Below the pieces are notes generated by a model, which was given only the letters and a program-made list of their open reading frames with translations, ran no database searches and was not told the origin of the DNA. Shown here piece by piece: positions 42,548-50,638 of a stretch of 64,000 bases of DNA. A program made the position numbers and the translations under genes. Position 1 is the first letter of the stretch. Each line of letters opens with the position of its first letter. The stretch is from Fibrobacter succinogenes (GTDB taxonomy: Bacteria > Fibrobacterota > Fibrobacteria > Fibrobacterales > Fibrobacteraceae). The stretch spans positions 96,970 to 160,969 of the forward strand of contig NZ_CACZDK010000006.1 of NCBI RefSeq assembly GCF_902779965.1, in the 5' to 3' direction.

Positions 42548-42907
42548 CTAGGGGTTTTTGTTTTTTGATTTTTTGCTAAGGAGTTGAACGGTCCAACCTG
42601 TGGCTGCCATCGTTACGATGGTAATGACTATACAGAGGAACAGCAAAAGTGGCCACTCACTTTTAACGTCATCGCCAACGAGCATAAGGCCGATTGCGGG
42701 CGGCAAGAAGAAAAACGCGAGGCGCTTCAAAAAGAAATCGCTAATTTCGCGAATTTGTTCTAACTTGACAATCTTGAGGCAAAGCAAAAGGAGCAAAATG
42801 AGCATCCCGAGAATGTTGCCAGGCACAGGAATTCCCGTGAAATCGTGAATTAAATCGCCTGCGTAGCAAATCCCCAAAATCAGGGCCAGTTGTAAAAGAA
42901 TTCGCAT
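42548..42907 (-). CDS. lrgA: LrgA/CidA-family holin-like membrane protein
   Basis: This is a 119-residue protein with four hydrophobic helices and the family motif GIPVPGNILGMLILLLLL followed by FFFLPPAIGLM. It is the partner of LrgB. TATCTTTG, a TAnnTTTG element, lies upstream with TATCTT ending seven bases before the ATG and no Shine-Dalgarno, predicting a leaderless transcript. The second 84-bp repeat copy begins about 80 bp upstream of the start codon. Confidence 0.93.
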   Translation of the reverse strand: MRILLQLALILGICYAGDLIHDFTGIPVPGNILGMLILLLLLCLKIVKLEQIREISDFFLKRLAFFFLPPAIGLMLVGDDVKSEWPLLLFLCIVITIVTMAATGWTVQLLSKKSKNKNP

Positions 42908-42914
42908 GGGCGCA

Positions 42915-42920
42915 AAGATA
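42915..42920 (-). promoter_or_regulatory. TATCTT(TG) element 7 nt before lrgA start
   Basis: On the - strand TATCTTTG fits TAnnTTTG exactly; the hexamer TATCTT ends seven bases before ATG. Confidence 0.5.
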
Positions 42921-42988
42921 GAAAATGAGCTTATCGCTTGGATGTTACTTTTTTCATTTTATTATTATCGCAATTCAAGATGTACAAT

Positions 42989-43072
42989 ATGCGGGCGGGG
43001 CCCCAGCTCGGAGTTGCGAAGGCCGCACGGGCCCCTCCCTGCACCCTCCCCATCCTTGGCCGACGCTTTTTT
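42989..43072 (+). repeat. 84-bp GC-rich repeat (copy 2)
   Basis: It appears identical to 19801-19884 and in the same orientation. It lies in the divergent lrgA-fmt spacer, about 80 bp from each start codon. Confidence 0.9.
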
Positions 43073-43140
43073 GTTGAACCTTGCCTTGTCATCGCGGACT
43101 TGTTCCACGATCGCCTTTTATACCTTTCGCATATAAAAGC

Positions 43141-43146
43141 TATATT
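43141..43146 (+). promoter_or_regulatory. TATATT hexamer 6 nt before fmt start
   Basis: TATATT-GTGAGT-ATG. No Shine-Dalgarno lies between promoter and start, suggesting a leaderless mRNA. Confidence 0.45.
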
Positions 43147-43152
43147 GTGAGT

Positions 43153-44076
43153 ATGAAAATTGTATTTATGGGAACGCCGGAATTTGCGGCACATTTCTTG
43201 GAGCATTTGATAGCTTCCGATAACGAAGTTTTAGCGGTTGTTACGCAACCGGATCGTCCTGCAGGTCGTGGCCGCGTGCTTACGCCACCGCCTGTCAAGG
43301 TGGCTGCTTTGAATCACAATTTGCCGGTCCTGCAACCGACAGATTTGAAGTCGCCCGAATTCGAAGCGGAACTCCGCAAGTACGATGCCGACTTGTATGT
43401 CGTTGTTGCTTATTCCATTTTGCCGAAGAACATTTTGGCTGTGACAAAGTTTGGTGCCGTGAACGTTCATGGCAGTTTGCTCCCGAAGTATCGCGGTGCC
43501 GCTCCGGTGCAGCGTGCGATAGCCGATGGCCTCAAAGAAACGGGCGTGACCGTTTTCCGCTTGGACGAAAAGATGGACCACGGTCCGATTCTTGCTCAGC
43601 GCATGGTTGTTATTGACCATCAAGAAACAACAGCTAGCCTGCTCGACAAAATGGTGGCTCCGGGTTGCGATGCTTTGGACGATGCCATTAGCCAGCTCAA
43701 GAATGGCTGCGAAAAGGATTTGACTCAGGACCATGCTCAGGCAAGTGGCGCTCCGAAAATCAAGAAAGAAGAAGGCTTGATTGACTTCAATCTTCCGGCA
43801 CATACAATCCACGACCGCATTCGCGCGTTCAACCCGTGGCCGGGTGGATACGGAAAGCTCGGTGGACGCATGGTGTATCTTCGCAAGACGGATACTCCTG
43901 AAAACGGTCCAAAGCTTGCGCCGGGCGTTGTAGAATTTAAGGACAACCGATTCTTTGTTGGCACTGGCGAAGGCGTTCTTGAAGTGATTGAAATTCAGGC
44001 CGAAGGCAAAAAGCCGATGCCTGTTGCTGATTTTATGCGTGGAATCCAAAAGCGCGAGGGACTTCAATTTTGCTAA
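43153..44076 (+). CDS. fmt: Methionyl-tRNA formyltransferase
   Basis: The enzyme formylates the initiator Met-tRNA. The 307-residue product has MKIVFMGTPEFAAHFLEHL, VVTQPDRPAGRGR, the catalytic HGSLLPKYRGAAPVQRAI motif (HGSLLP-x-YRGAAP-x-x-x-A), and DHGPILAQ. The C-terminal tRNA-binding domain begins near INFxLPA (here IDFNLPAHTIHDRIRAFNPW). ATG 43153 is the conserved start. It overlaps rsmB by seven bases, a pairing conserved in many bacteria. Confidence 0.96.
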   Translation: MKIVFMGTPEFAAHFLEHLIASDNEVLAVVTQPDRPAGRGRVLTPPPVKVAALNHNLPVLQPTDLKSPEFEAELRKYDADLYVVVAYSILPKNILAVTKFGAVNVHGSLLPKYRGAAPVQRAIADGLKETGVTVFRLDEKMDHGPILAQRMVVIDHQETTASLLDKMVAPGCDALDDAISQLKNGCEKDLTQDHAQASGAPKIKKEEGLIDFNLPAHTIHDRIRAFNPWPGGYGKLGGRMVYLRKTDTPENGPKLAPGVVEFKDNRFFVGTGEGVLEVIEIQAEGKKPMPVADFMRGIQKREGLQFC

Positions 44077-45350
44077 CAGAACGTGAAGATGCCTTTCGAG
44101 TCCTTTTGCTTTGGCTAAAAGACGGCTCGTTTATCAAGGAAAGCGGACTTTCTCCATTTGCGATGGAACTTGCCTTGGGCGTTTGCCGCAGGCATTTGTA
44201 TCTCGAATATTTTGTAAAGTCGCTGACGAAAAAAATGCCGTCGCGCGAAGCGTGCGTGATTCTTGAAATGGGCCTCTTCCAGATGTTCTTTATGGATGTG
44301 CCGGATTATGCGGCCATCAACGCTAGTGTGGAACTGGCAAAGTCAGCTAATTTAGGCGAAAGCACTGCGCGACTTGTGAATGCCGTGCTTCGCTCTGCTC
44401 GTCGTCAAGGCGAGCCCACGCTGCCTCCGCAGCGCGTCCGTCGCGTAAGCGTTGAAAATTCTGTTCCCGAATGGCTTGTGCGTCGTTGGTTCGATGTTTA
44501 CGGCGGCGACCGTGCCGAAGTGTTGGCGAAAGCGACGCTTGAACGCCCTACGGAATGGATCCGCGTGAATTTGCAAAAGACGAGTGCTCCGGTGTTGGCC
44601 GAAAAACTCGGCATTACGGGAGCCTCGATTCTGTACGATCGCTACATCGAAGTTCCGCGTGATGTTGGCATGAAGTTGTTGCTTGCAACGCCAGAATTTG
44701 TGAACGGTCTTTTCTCGTTCCAGAATCCGTCTGCATACGAAGTCGTAAAACTCATGGATTTGAAGCCCGGCTTGAAGGTTTGGGACGCTTGCGCCGCGCC
44801 CGGTGGCAAAACAGCGCTCATGGCTGAGATGGATAGTTCGCTTGAAATTCTTGCCAGCGATTCGTCGTCATCGCGTCTCGAAAAAATGCAGGACTTGATG
44901 ACCCGCCTTGGCCTTACGAACATCAAAACTGAAGTCATCGACCTCGCTCCGCCTCAAGCCTCTGCGACTTCCTCGCCGCCTTCACCCCTCTCGTCTCTAG
45001 TCTCTAGTCTCTCGTCTAAGTTCGATCGCATTCTTCTTGATGTTCCCTGCAGTAACATGGGCGTTATCGCTCGCCGTCCGGAATCGGTTTACCGCATGAC
45101 ACCAGAATCCATCAACGAAATTGCGGATTTACAATTCAAGATTCTCGAAAATGCATCAACGGCACTTGCGACGGGCGGGCGCCTTGTGTATGCCACATGC
45201 AGCCCCGATCCTACAGAAACAACGCGTGTTATTGCTCGGTTCGTTAAAGCTCATCCCGAATTTGAAAAAGCGGGCGAGCCTGTTTTGCCGGGCCTTAAAG
45301 ATTCTCGATTCGATGGCTTTTTTGCTCAAGCTTTGGAATACAAAAAATGA
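44070..45350 (+). CDS. rsmB: 16S rRNA (cytosine-967-C5)-methyltransferase
   Basis: This is a 426-residue protein with an N-terminal NusB-like RNA-binding domain (about 1-130, including LEMGLFQMFFMDVPDYAAIN) and a SAM methyltransferase domain with VWDACAAPGGKTALMAE, the PCS motif (Cys327, VPCSNMGV) and the catalytic Cys377 in YATCSPDPTET. The start is TTG at 44070, inside the end of fmt, after AGGGA. Residues about 296-317 (QASATSSPPSPLSSLVSSLS) form a low-complexity insert between motifs, encoded by TCTCTAGTCTCTAGTCTCTC-type sequence that resembles the intergenic repeats. Confidence 0.93.
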   Translation: MLTEREDAFRVLLLWLKDGSFIKESGLSPFAMELALGVCRRHLYLEYFVKSLTKKMPSREACVILEMGLFQMFFMDVPDYAAINASVELAKSANLGESTARLVNAVLRSARRQGEPTLPPQRVRRVSVENSVPEWLVRRWFDVYGGDRAEVLAKATLERPTEWIRVNLQKTSAPVLAEKLGITGASILYDRYIEVPRDVGMKLLLATPEFVNGLFSFQNPSAYEVVKLMDLKPGLKVWDACAAPGGKTALMAEMDSSLEILASDSSSSRLEKMQDLMTRLGLTNIKTEVIDLAPPQASATSSPPSPLSSLVSSLSSKFDRILLDVPCSNMGVIARRPESVYRMTPESINEIADLQFKILENASTALATGGRLVYATCSPDPTETTRVIARFVKAHPEFEKAGEPVLPGLKDSRFDGFFAQALEYKK

Positions 45351-45952
45351 AAAAATTAATTACGATTCTAGCATTAGGACTGGCATCGATTTTGCATGCA
45401 GGGGAGGATTCGTTTGCGTTTAAAGACGATTCACTTGCTGTTGCAAACGATATCTCGTTTTCGCATTTCTCCGTATTTCTCGAAGGCGGCGAAATTTACC
45501 CGATGGGCGACCTCATGGATGCTGTAGAAAATACTTTATATGGCGGTGTTGGTGTTCGCTACACATATTGGGAAAACGTCGATGGAATCGTGATGTTCCA
45601 ATATGCTTATTTTAAGCCGAGGTCGGATGATTATTATGATGGCGTTCACCAGTTCATGGGTCGAGTTGGTGCTGATTGGAAATGGAAAACGATTCATCCA
45701 GTTGTGCTTGGTGCAGGATTTTCATGTAGCTGGACTCGTGCCGATGTGGAGGAATATAGTTGGGAAAAACGGGGTGGTTCTTTAACTGATAATGAAACAG
45801 AATTTGGGTGGTATGCAAGAATTAGTTTACCTGTGTTTAGGTTCAAGGAATATAGCGCAGGTTTTCATGTGATGTGGGAACAACTTTGGACTCTCCCGAA
45901 ACGTTCTAATATGCTTTATGCCGGTCTCACTTTTGAAAGGAGTATTTGGTAA
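45347..45952 (+). CDS. Small outer-membrane beta-barrel protein, unknown function
   Basis: The 201-residue product has a signal peptide (MKKLITILALGLASILHAGE) and then alternating amphipathic strands (HFSVFLEGGEIYPMGDLMDA, TLYGGVGVRYTYWENVDGIV, EFGWYARISLPVFRFKEYSA), ending LTFERSIW with a terminal aromatic residue as expected for a BAM substrate. Its start overlaps the rsmB stop (ATGA) and its stop overlaps the next start by one base, so it shares an mRNA with fmt-rsmB. The family is not recognised. Confidence 0.6.
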   Translation: MKKLITILALGLASILHAGEDSFAFKDDSLAVANDISFSHFSVFLEGGEIYPMGDLMDAVENTLYGGVGVRYTYWENVDGIVMFQYAYFKPRSDDYYDGVHQFMGRVGADWKWKTIHPVVLGAGFSCSWTRADVEEYSWEKRGGSLTDNETEFGWYARISLPVFRFKEYSAGFHVMWEQLWTLPKRSNMLYAGLTFERSIW

Positions 45953-47658
45953 TGAACTCCTTATTGAATAAATTAATATCTCTTTTTGCCATTGCGGCAA
46001 GTGTTGCTTTTGCTGCAATCGATCCAGAAATGGAAGGCATGGAAGTTGTCTCTCGTGACGATGGAACGTTCTTGGTGGGGTCTCCAACGTTCTATTTTGA
46101 TCGCGCGCTTGGTGCTGGCGGTATTCATTCCGAAAGTGAACTTTGGACACCTCGCAAATTGCGCTATCGTCAACTTTTTAATCGCCTGTCGGTGCTCCCC
46201 AGTTGGGATCCCATTGAAACACCTTCTGTTTGGATGAAAACGGGCAATGAATTGGGTGATTTAATTTATCAGGATTTTGTCACTGATCCTAGTGATCGCC
46301 CTGTCAATAGAACTCCGATTTTAGAAGCGGGTATACGTACACCATTGTGGCATGGCCTTTGGGCTACGTTCCGTTTATTCCAAGATGATCATTACAGCAC
46401 TAGAACTTCTGGTTACCGCAAACGCATTGTAGATGGATCGTTCTCGTTCTTTGGCGAAAACTGGCCGATGTTTAGTTCATTTTATGGTGGACTTGGTTAT
46501 ACGAATAATTTGATTGACGCATCCGTTCTTGCAGGAATGGAATACGTTTGGCTCTTCACGGAATCGTCTCGATGGATTCCAGTACATTATAATCCGCGCG
46601 TTGAAACTCGTGCCGATTTTTGGAATTTCTCTACAACGCTTGTCTATGAAAATGCAGAATATCAGAATAAACGTAAAAAAGAATCTGGTGAACGCCATGA
46701 AGTAAATGGTTCTGTTGTTTATAATTGTGGTGAAGATTGCAAACATGGAATGCTTCAGCTTTCTGCGGGCTTGGCATTCCGTTTCCTCGATGACGATGGC
46801 GTTGTCTATACAGGTTTGCAGGATAATCGTGTTTTGTGGCCGTTTCTCGAAATGCGCGTTCGTCCGATGGAACAACTCAAGTTTGATGTGATGTTTGGTG
46901 TTAATAATAGAGATTGGCTTGTGCAAGACAGCATCGAGTATCGTGTGCCGGTTTTAGAAAAAATGAATGTTACTGTCGGGGCTAAAAATATTGCGGGCAC
47001 ACGCTTGAATCCGATTGCCGATACTCATGAATATTTCGATGGTGATACGATTTCGCTTACCGCAAGTGGAAAAATGAATTTATTGCAAGGCTATGTGAAT
47101 TTTGAAGATTCTCTCACGGGTTTCCTTGGCTTTGGGCTTCGCGGAAGTTTTTGGGCTGAATATGGCGCTGAAACTTTTGAAGTGAATGAATTTGTTCGAG
47201 AAGACGGATACACATTCCGCCAAGGCGATGTCGCTCGCATCAATTCTTGGATTACGGGTGTGACAGGTGAATTCTGGTTGAAACTTTGGTTCAAGGATTT
47301 GCTCAAGTTTACGGCGCTTACTGGCTTTGAACGCATTGATGGCAAAGAAAAACGCTTTGAAGTGAACCCCTCGGAATTTTTTGTTTCGTTTAATGCAGAT
47401 TGGCTTATCAAAAAGACATTCCGAATTTCTCATTCTCTGCGCTACAGGAGTGATGCGGAATGGAATCTCCGTTCTGTGGATCCGCTTGTTGTAAAAGGCG
47501 ATTGGTATTGGGATGCTACGTTTGAGCAGCGTTTCCCGAAGTGGGGAATCACTTTAGCGGGCTCGATTATTCAAGCTCTTGGTGATGAAGTTGTCGAAAC
47601 GCCTAATGGAAATTACAGCCGCGTTCGCTTCTTCTGCACCGCCAAGAAAGCCTTTTAA
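45952..47658 (+). CDS. Outer-membrane beta-barrel protein, unknown function
   Basis: This is a 568-residue protein. It has a signal peptide (MNSLLNKLISLFAIAASVAF then AAI), and the rest is made of aromatic-rich beta strands and polar turns (LWATFRLFQDDHYSTRTSGY, RHEVNGSVVYNCGEDCKHGM, ISHSLRYRSDAEWNLRSVDP), ending in VRFFCTAKKAF, with a C-terminal Phe. A capsule-assembly or surface-antigen-like barrel is possible but no family is recognised. The start is set by the TAATG overlap with the preceding gene. It is the last gene of the fmt operon; a dispersed repeat follows. Confidence 0.6.
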   Translation: MNSLLNKLISLFAIAASVAFAAIDPEMEGMEVVSRDDGTFLVGSPTFYFDRALGAGGIHSESELWTPRKLRYRQLFNRLSVLPSWDPIETPSVWMKTGNELGDLIYQDFVTDPSDRPVNRTPILEAGIRTPLWHGLWATFRLFQDDHYSTRTSGYRKRIVDGSFSFFGENWPMFSSFYGGLGYTNNLIDASVLAGMEYVWLFTESSRWIPVHYNPRVETRADFWNFSTTLVYENAEYQNKRKKESGERHEVNGSVVYNCGEDCKHGMLQLSAGLAFRFLDDDGVVYTGLQDNRVLWPFLEMRVRPMEQLKFDVMFGVNNRDWLVQDSIEYRVPVLEKMNVTVGAKNIAGTRLNPIADTHEYFDGDTISLTASGKMNLLQGYVNFEDSLTGFLGFGLRGSFWAEYGAETFEVNEFVREDGYTFRQGDVARINSWITGVTGEFWLKLWFKDLLKFTALTGFERIDGKEKRFEVNPSEFFVSFNADWLIKKTFRISHSLRYRSDAEWNLRSVDPLVVKGDWYWDATFEQRFPKWGITLAGSIIQALGDEVVETPNGNYSRVRFFCTAKKAF

Positions 47659-47671
47659 TCCCGATTGTGTT

Positions 47672-47716
47672 ATGCCTGCCGGAGCCTGTCCTGAGCAAAG
47701 TCGAAGGATGCAGGCT
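47672..47716 (+). repeat. Dispersed palindromic repeat with GCCTGC/GCAGGC arms
   Basis: GTTATGCCTGCCGGAGCCTG, TCCTGAGCAAAGTCGAAGGA and TGCAGGC; the GCCTGC and GCAGGC ends pair. It is related to the GTCATGCC...GTCATCCTGAGCG element elsewhere. It could also act as a terminator-like structure between two convergent genes. Confidence 0.55.
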
Positions 47717-47720
47717 TCTC

Positions 47721-49013
47721 CTAAAACGCTTTTTTTAATGCTTTTAAACTAAATGAATTGGCAAAGGTCTCAAAGACTTTCGCTTTTTCTATCCATTTGA
47801 TTTTTGCACCGTTTTCAATTCTTGTGTTGTCTGATTTGATAGCGATTTCTGCGGCTTTTGCCTTCGATTTTAATTTTATATAAAGTACATCGCATTCGAT
47901 TTTGTGAACGGTAATGCTGTGCCGGAATATTCCGCAATGCTTTATGGATTCTACATCGTCAGCGTTGATGTAATTTTCTGCTTCGGCGGGGAACCCAACG
48001 GTAGCTCCGCGCGGACTTTCAAAATGCGGAAGTGCCAATTGCTTGTCCAAGAATTTTTGTCCGCCACATACCGCGAGAATTTTTTCGTCAGCGCATTCAA
48101 TGACGAGAACTGTCCCATGCCAATTCTTTTCGGTTCGTTTTTTTGCAGGTGGAAATTCAGCTGTGCGGCCATCCAAGAACGCGCGACATTCTTTGTTTAG
48201 CGGGCAGTTTTCGCAAAGCGGCGATTTTGTTTTGCAAACGGTTCGCCCAAGTTCCATCAGCGCTTCGTTGTGCATGTAGGCTTTGGGGCTATCGGCAACT
48301 TCTCGTGCGTAATTCCAGTAAATCTCGGCGCAATTTTTTTCTGTCATGCCCGATCTATCATCCTGGACACTGTTCCGGGACGGGCATATCCTTTCTTTGA
48401 TTTTATCTGTCGGCAAAAAATTCAACTCATACAACCGACTAAAAATCCTAATGAGATTTCCGTCCAAGATAGCTTCTCGCTGGTGGTAAGCTAGGCTTAA
48501 AATAGCTCCTGCCGTGTACGCGCCAATCCCCGGTAACGCTTCAAGTTCCTTGCGCGTTTCGGGTAATTGAACGCTGAATTCGTTTTTTACGTCATTGACC
48601 TTTGTGCCATGACTGCTGCGTTTCTCCAATGCGTGAGCAAGTTCCCGTGCTGTCGAAACTTGCACGTCATTGCGAGCCCCCTTACAGGGGGCGTGGCAAT
48701 CTCTATGCGCGTTAACAACGATTTTTGCGGTCTTTAAAATATTCCTTGCTCGGCTGTAATATCCAAGACCTTGCCAGTACTTGAATACTTCTGCTTCATC
48801 GGCGTTGGCTAGCGTCTCTATATTAGGGAACCGCTCCATCCAGCGGATAAAATAATCTTTGACGGTCGAAACTTGCGTTTGCTGGAGCATCGTTTCGCTG
48901 ATCCATACAGCATACGCATCACGTGGCGCGTCCAAATCCGCAAGCCTCCACGGAAGCTCGGCAGCGTTCTTCTTGAACCACTCGCGCAAACGTTTCAAAG
49001 AATCTGGAGTCAT
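47721..49013 (-). CDS. mutY: A/G-specific adenine glycosylase with two repeat-derived insertions
   Basis: MutY removes adenine mispaired with 8-oxoguanine. Key residues are present: catalytic Glu40 in WISETMLQQTQV, the helix-hairpin-helix LPGIGAYTAGAI, Asp184 in ILDGN, and the 4Fe-4S cysteines 260, 267, 270 and 276. The C-terminus keeps a NUDIX-like 8-oxoG reader region. The protein is 430 residues against about 350 for typical MutY. The excess sits mainly in two places: residues about 104-148 (RDCHAPCKGARNDVQVS and on) between the interhelical region and the HhH, and residues about 209-228 (ICPSRNSVQDDRSGMTEKNC). Both segments are encoded by palindromic repeat elements (48665-48703 and 48343-48388). 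It appears to be monocistronic. Confidence 0.93.
   Translation of the reverse strand: MTPDSLKRLREWFKKNAAELPWRLADLDAPRDAYAVWISETMLQQTQVSTVKDYFIRWMERFPNIETLANADEAEVFKYWQGLGYYSRARNILKTAKIVVNAHRDCHAPCKGARNDVQVSTARELAHALEKRSSHGTKVNDVKNEFSVQLPETRKELEALPGIGAYTAGAILSLAYHQREAILDGNLIRIFSRLYELNFLPTDKIKERICPSRNSVQDDRSGMTEKNCAEIYWNYAREVADSPKAYMHNEALMELGRTVCKTKSPLCENCPLNKECRAFLDGRTAEFPPAKKRTEKNWHGTVLVIECADEKILAVCGGQKFLDKQLALPHFESPRGATVGFPAEAENYINADDVESIKHCGIFRHSITVHKIECDVLYIKLKSKAKAAEIAIKSDNTRIENGAKIKWIEKAKVFETFANSFSLKALKKAF
48343..48388 (+). repeat. Dispersed repeat inserted in frame within mutY (second insertion)
   Basis: GTCATGCCCGATC begins and GACGGGCAT ends it; ATGCCCG (48346-48352) and CGGGCAT (48381-48387) pair. 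Its first 25 bases follow the same pattern as the intergenic copy at 11893-11918. Confidence 0.65.
48665..48703 (+). repeat. Palindromic repeat inserted in frame within mutY (first insertion)
   Basis: ATTGC (48669-48673) pairs with GCAAT (48696-48700) and GCCCCC pairs with GGGGGC around a TTACA loop. The outer sequence, CGTCATTGCGAG and CGTGGCAATCTC, has the look of a dispersed bacterial palindromic repeat. It encodes part of an extra segment not found in typical MutY. Confidence 0.65.
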
Positions 49014-49048
49014 TAGTAGTTAGTCAATGGTCTTTGGTATGTAGGTAT

Positions 49049-49202
49049 GAGCTATGGGCTCGCACCTGCTGTGCTTGGGGTTATGGGTGTTTGGAACTTG
49101 AAATGCCCACACCCCAAAGCGAAGTGCCCCCACAGGCACGGAGTGCCGACCTCATAGCCTCGAAGGGCGAAGTAACTAATAACTAGTAACTGCGCCACCG
49201 GC
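49049..49202 (+). repeat. Intergenic repeat field (GCTATGGG/GTCGGCAC type plus TAGTAACT hairpin)
   Basis: GAGCTATGGGCTCGCAC starts and GTGCCGACCTCATAGCC ends a unit related to 18840-18963. It is followed by CTAATAACTAGTAACT and the hairpin GCGCC-ACC-GGCGC, equivalent in position to GCGGC-TGC-GCCGC at 16645. It fills the mutY-glycosyltransferase spacer. Confidence 0.6.
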
Positions 49203-49204
49203 GC

Positions 49205-50638
49205 TCAAATCCCGTACGTCTCGCGTTTGAGTTTCCTGAAGAATTCGAACTGCGTTTTGGTTGAGCTTTCAAGCGTGTAGCGCTCGCTACGCTTGTGGCT
49301 GTCGATTCGCATTTGTTCGTAAACTTCTGGTTGTTCGAGTTTAATCGTGCGGCATTCTTCTAGCGTTTCAAGCCATTTCGCTTCGTCAATTGGCAAAATG
49401 CGCCCGCATTTGTTGTCGTCTTGCACAATGCTTCTCGGGCCGCCGTAGTTGCTTACGATTGCTGGTGTTCCTGTAGACATTGCTTCTACGACCACATTAC
49501 CAAACGTATCCGTTGTGCTTGGGAACAAGAAAAAGTCCGCATCTGCGTAAAGCTTTGCGAGCATTTCGCCGCCTTGTTCGCCTGCAAAGCAAACGCTTGG
49601 ATTGTCCTTGAACTGCTTTTTGATTTCTTCAAGATACCAGCCGTAACCTACGTACATGAGTTCAACGTCATCGTGTTTGGCGGAGAACTTTTCCCAAACG
49701 GAGTTCAAAAATTCCAGGTTCTTTTCTTTGGAAATTCTTCCGATAAATGCAAAGCGCACTTTACGCTGGCTGCGATCGTTGCCAAACTTTTCCCAAGCGC
49801 CCTTGCCGCGCAAGTCGGGCGAAAACTTTTCCAACGGAAGCCCGCGGGGGAGAATTTGCACTTGGTTGGCCGGTACTCTCAAATCCTTTTTTAGAATATT
49901 AGCGTAGTCTTCGCACGGGCTGATGACCGGGCGTGCCATCCAGTAGAAAATGCGCATGAGCCAAAGCACGTACGTGTGCATCCATTTCGCTTTCACAAGC
50001 GTCTTGGCGTATGTTGGCACGTCGGTGCGGTAATGGCTAAATACCTTGATGCCTGCAATCCATGCGCAAAGGCAAACGACCCATGCTCCAGGGCTTGGCG
50101 TTTCAAGCTCAATCATGTCAATGGGGTAGCGCTTGAACAAGCGGAGTGCCGGCGAAATGCGCGGAATCGCAAGTTCGCTGTTGGCGTACCCGAGCTGTTC
50201 CATACTGAACAAGCGCGGCAACAAAACGCAATAGCTGTTTTCGATGACACCGCACGGGCGCGTGTTGAATGCACTGCCGGCGAGGTATGCTTTCATGCCG
50301 TGACTGCGCATATACGGAATCACGTTTCTCAAATTGTTTGCGATGCCGTTCGTCTCGTCCAAGTTGTCCGAGTAAAACAGAATGCGCACATCGTCTGGAT
50401 CTCTACGCTTGCGTTCTTTTTTCAAGTAAAAACGCAATTTCAGGAGCTTCGGCAAATTGATAATGGGCGAGAAAAACACAAGCGGCGGGATCCAGCAAGT
50501 GCGGATGTTTCCGGGCGGCCTGTGGTTAAAAGCAAACATCTTGCGGAAGGTGCTTGTGACCTTTCGACCAAAAATTGCCGGGCGAGAATCGAGCTTGTCG
50601 CTAGCCTTGAGCTTTGTTGAACTTGACGCAGTCGTCAT
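49205..50638 (-). CDS. GT4-type glycosyltransferase
   Basis: This is a 477-residue protein. After a basic N-terminus of about 80 residues come the two Rossmann halves of a GT-B enzyme: ILFYSDNLDETNGIANNLRN near the start of the acceptor domain, and FAFIGRISKEKNLEFLNSVW, FLFPSTTDTFGNVVVEAMST and GTPAIVSNYGGPRSIV in the donor domain, including the E-x7-E motif. It probably transfers a sugar to a lipid or polysaccharide acceptor; the resemblance to MgtA/GtfA-type diacylglycerol mannosyl or glucosyl transferases is suggestive only. The start overlaps the end of the HisA gene by 38 bp in another frame, so the two are coupled. Confidence 0.85.
   Translation of the reverse strand: MTTASSSTKLKASDKLDSRPAIFGRKVTSTFRKMFAFNHRPPGNIRTCWIPPLVFFSPIINLPKLLKLRFYLKKERKRRDPDDVRILFYSDNLDETNGIANNLRNVIPYMRSHGMKAYLAGSAFNTRPCGVIENSYCVLLPRLFSMEQLGYANSELAIPRISPALRLFKRYPIDMIELETPSPGAWVVCLCAWIAGIKVFSHYRTDVPTYAKTLVKAKWMHTYVLWLMRIFYWMARPVISPCEDYANILKKDLRVPANQVQILPRGLPLEKFSPDLRGKGAWEKFGNDRSQRKVRFAFIGRISKEKNLEFLNSVWEKFSAKHDDVELMYVGYGWYLEEIKKQFKDNPSVCFAGEQGGEMLAKLYADADFFLFPSTTDTFGNVVVEAMSTGTPAIVSNYGGPRSIVQDDNKCGRILPIDEAKWLETLEECRTIKLEQPEVYEQMRIDSHKRSERYTLESSTKTQFEFFRKLKRETYGI

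Noticed and set aside
19801..43072. The two 84-bp repeats as ends of a transposon
   Set aside because: They are in direct orientation 23 kb apart with ordinary housekeeping genes between and no transposase.
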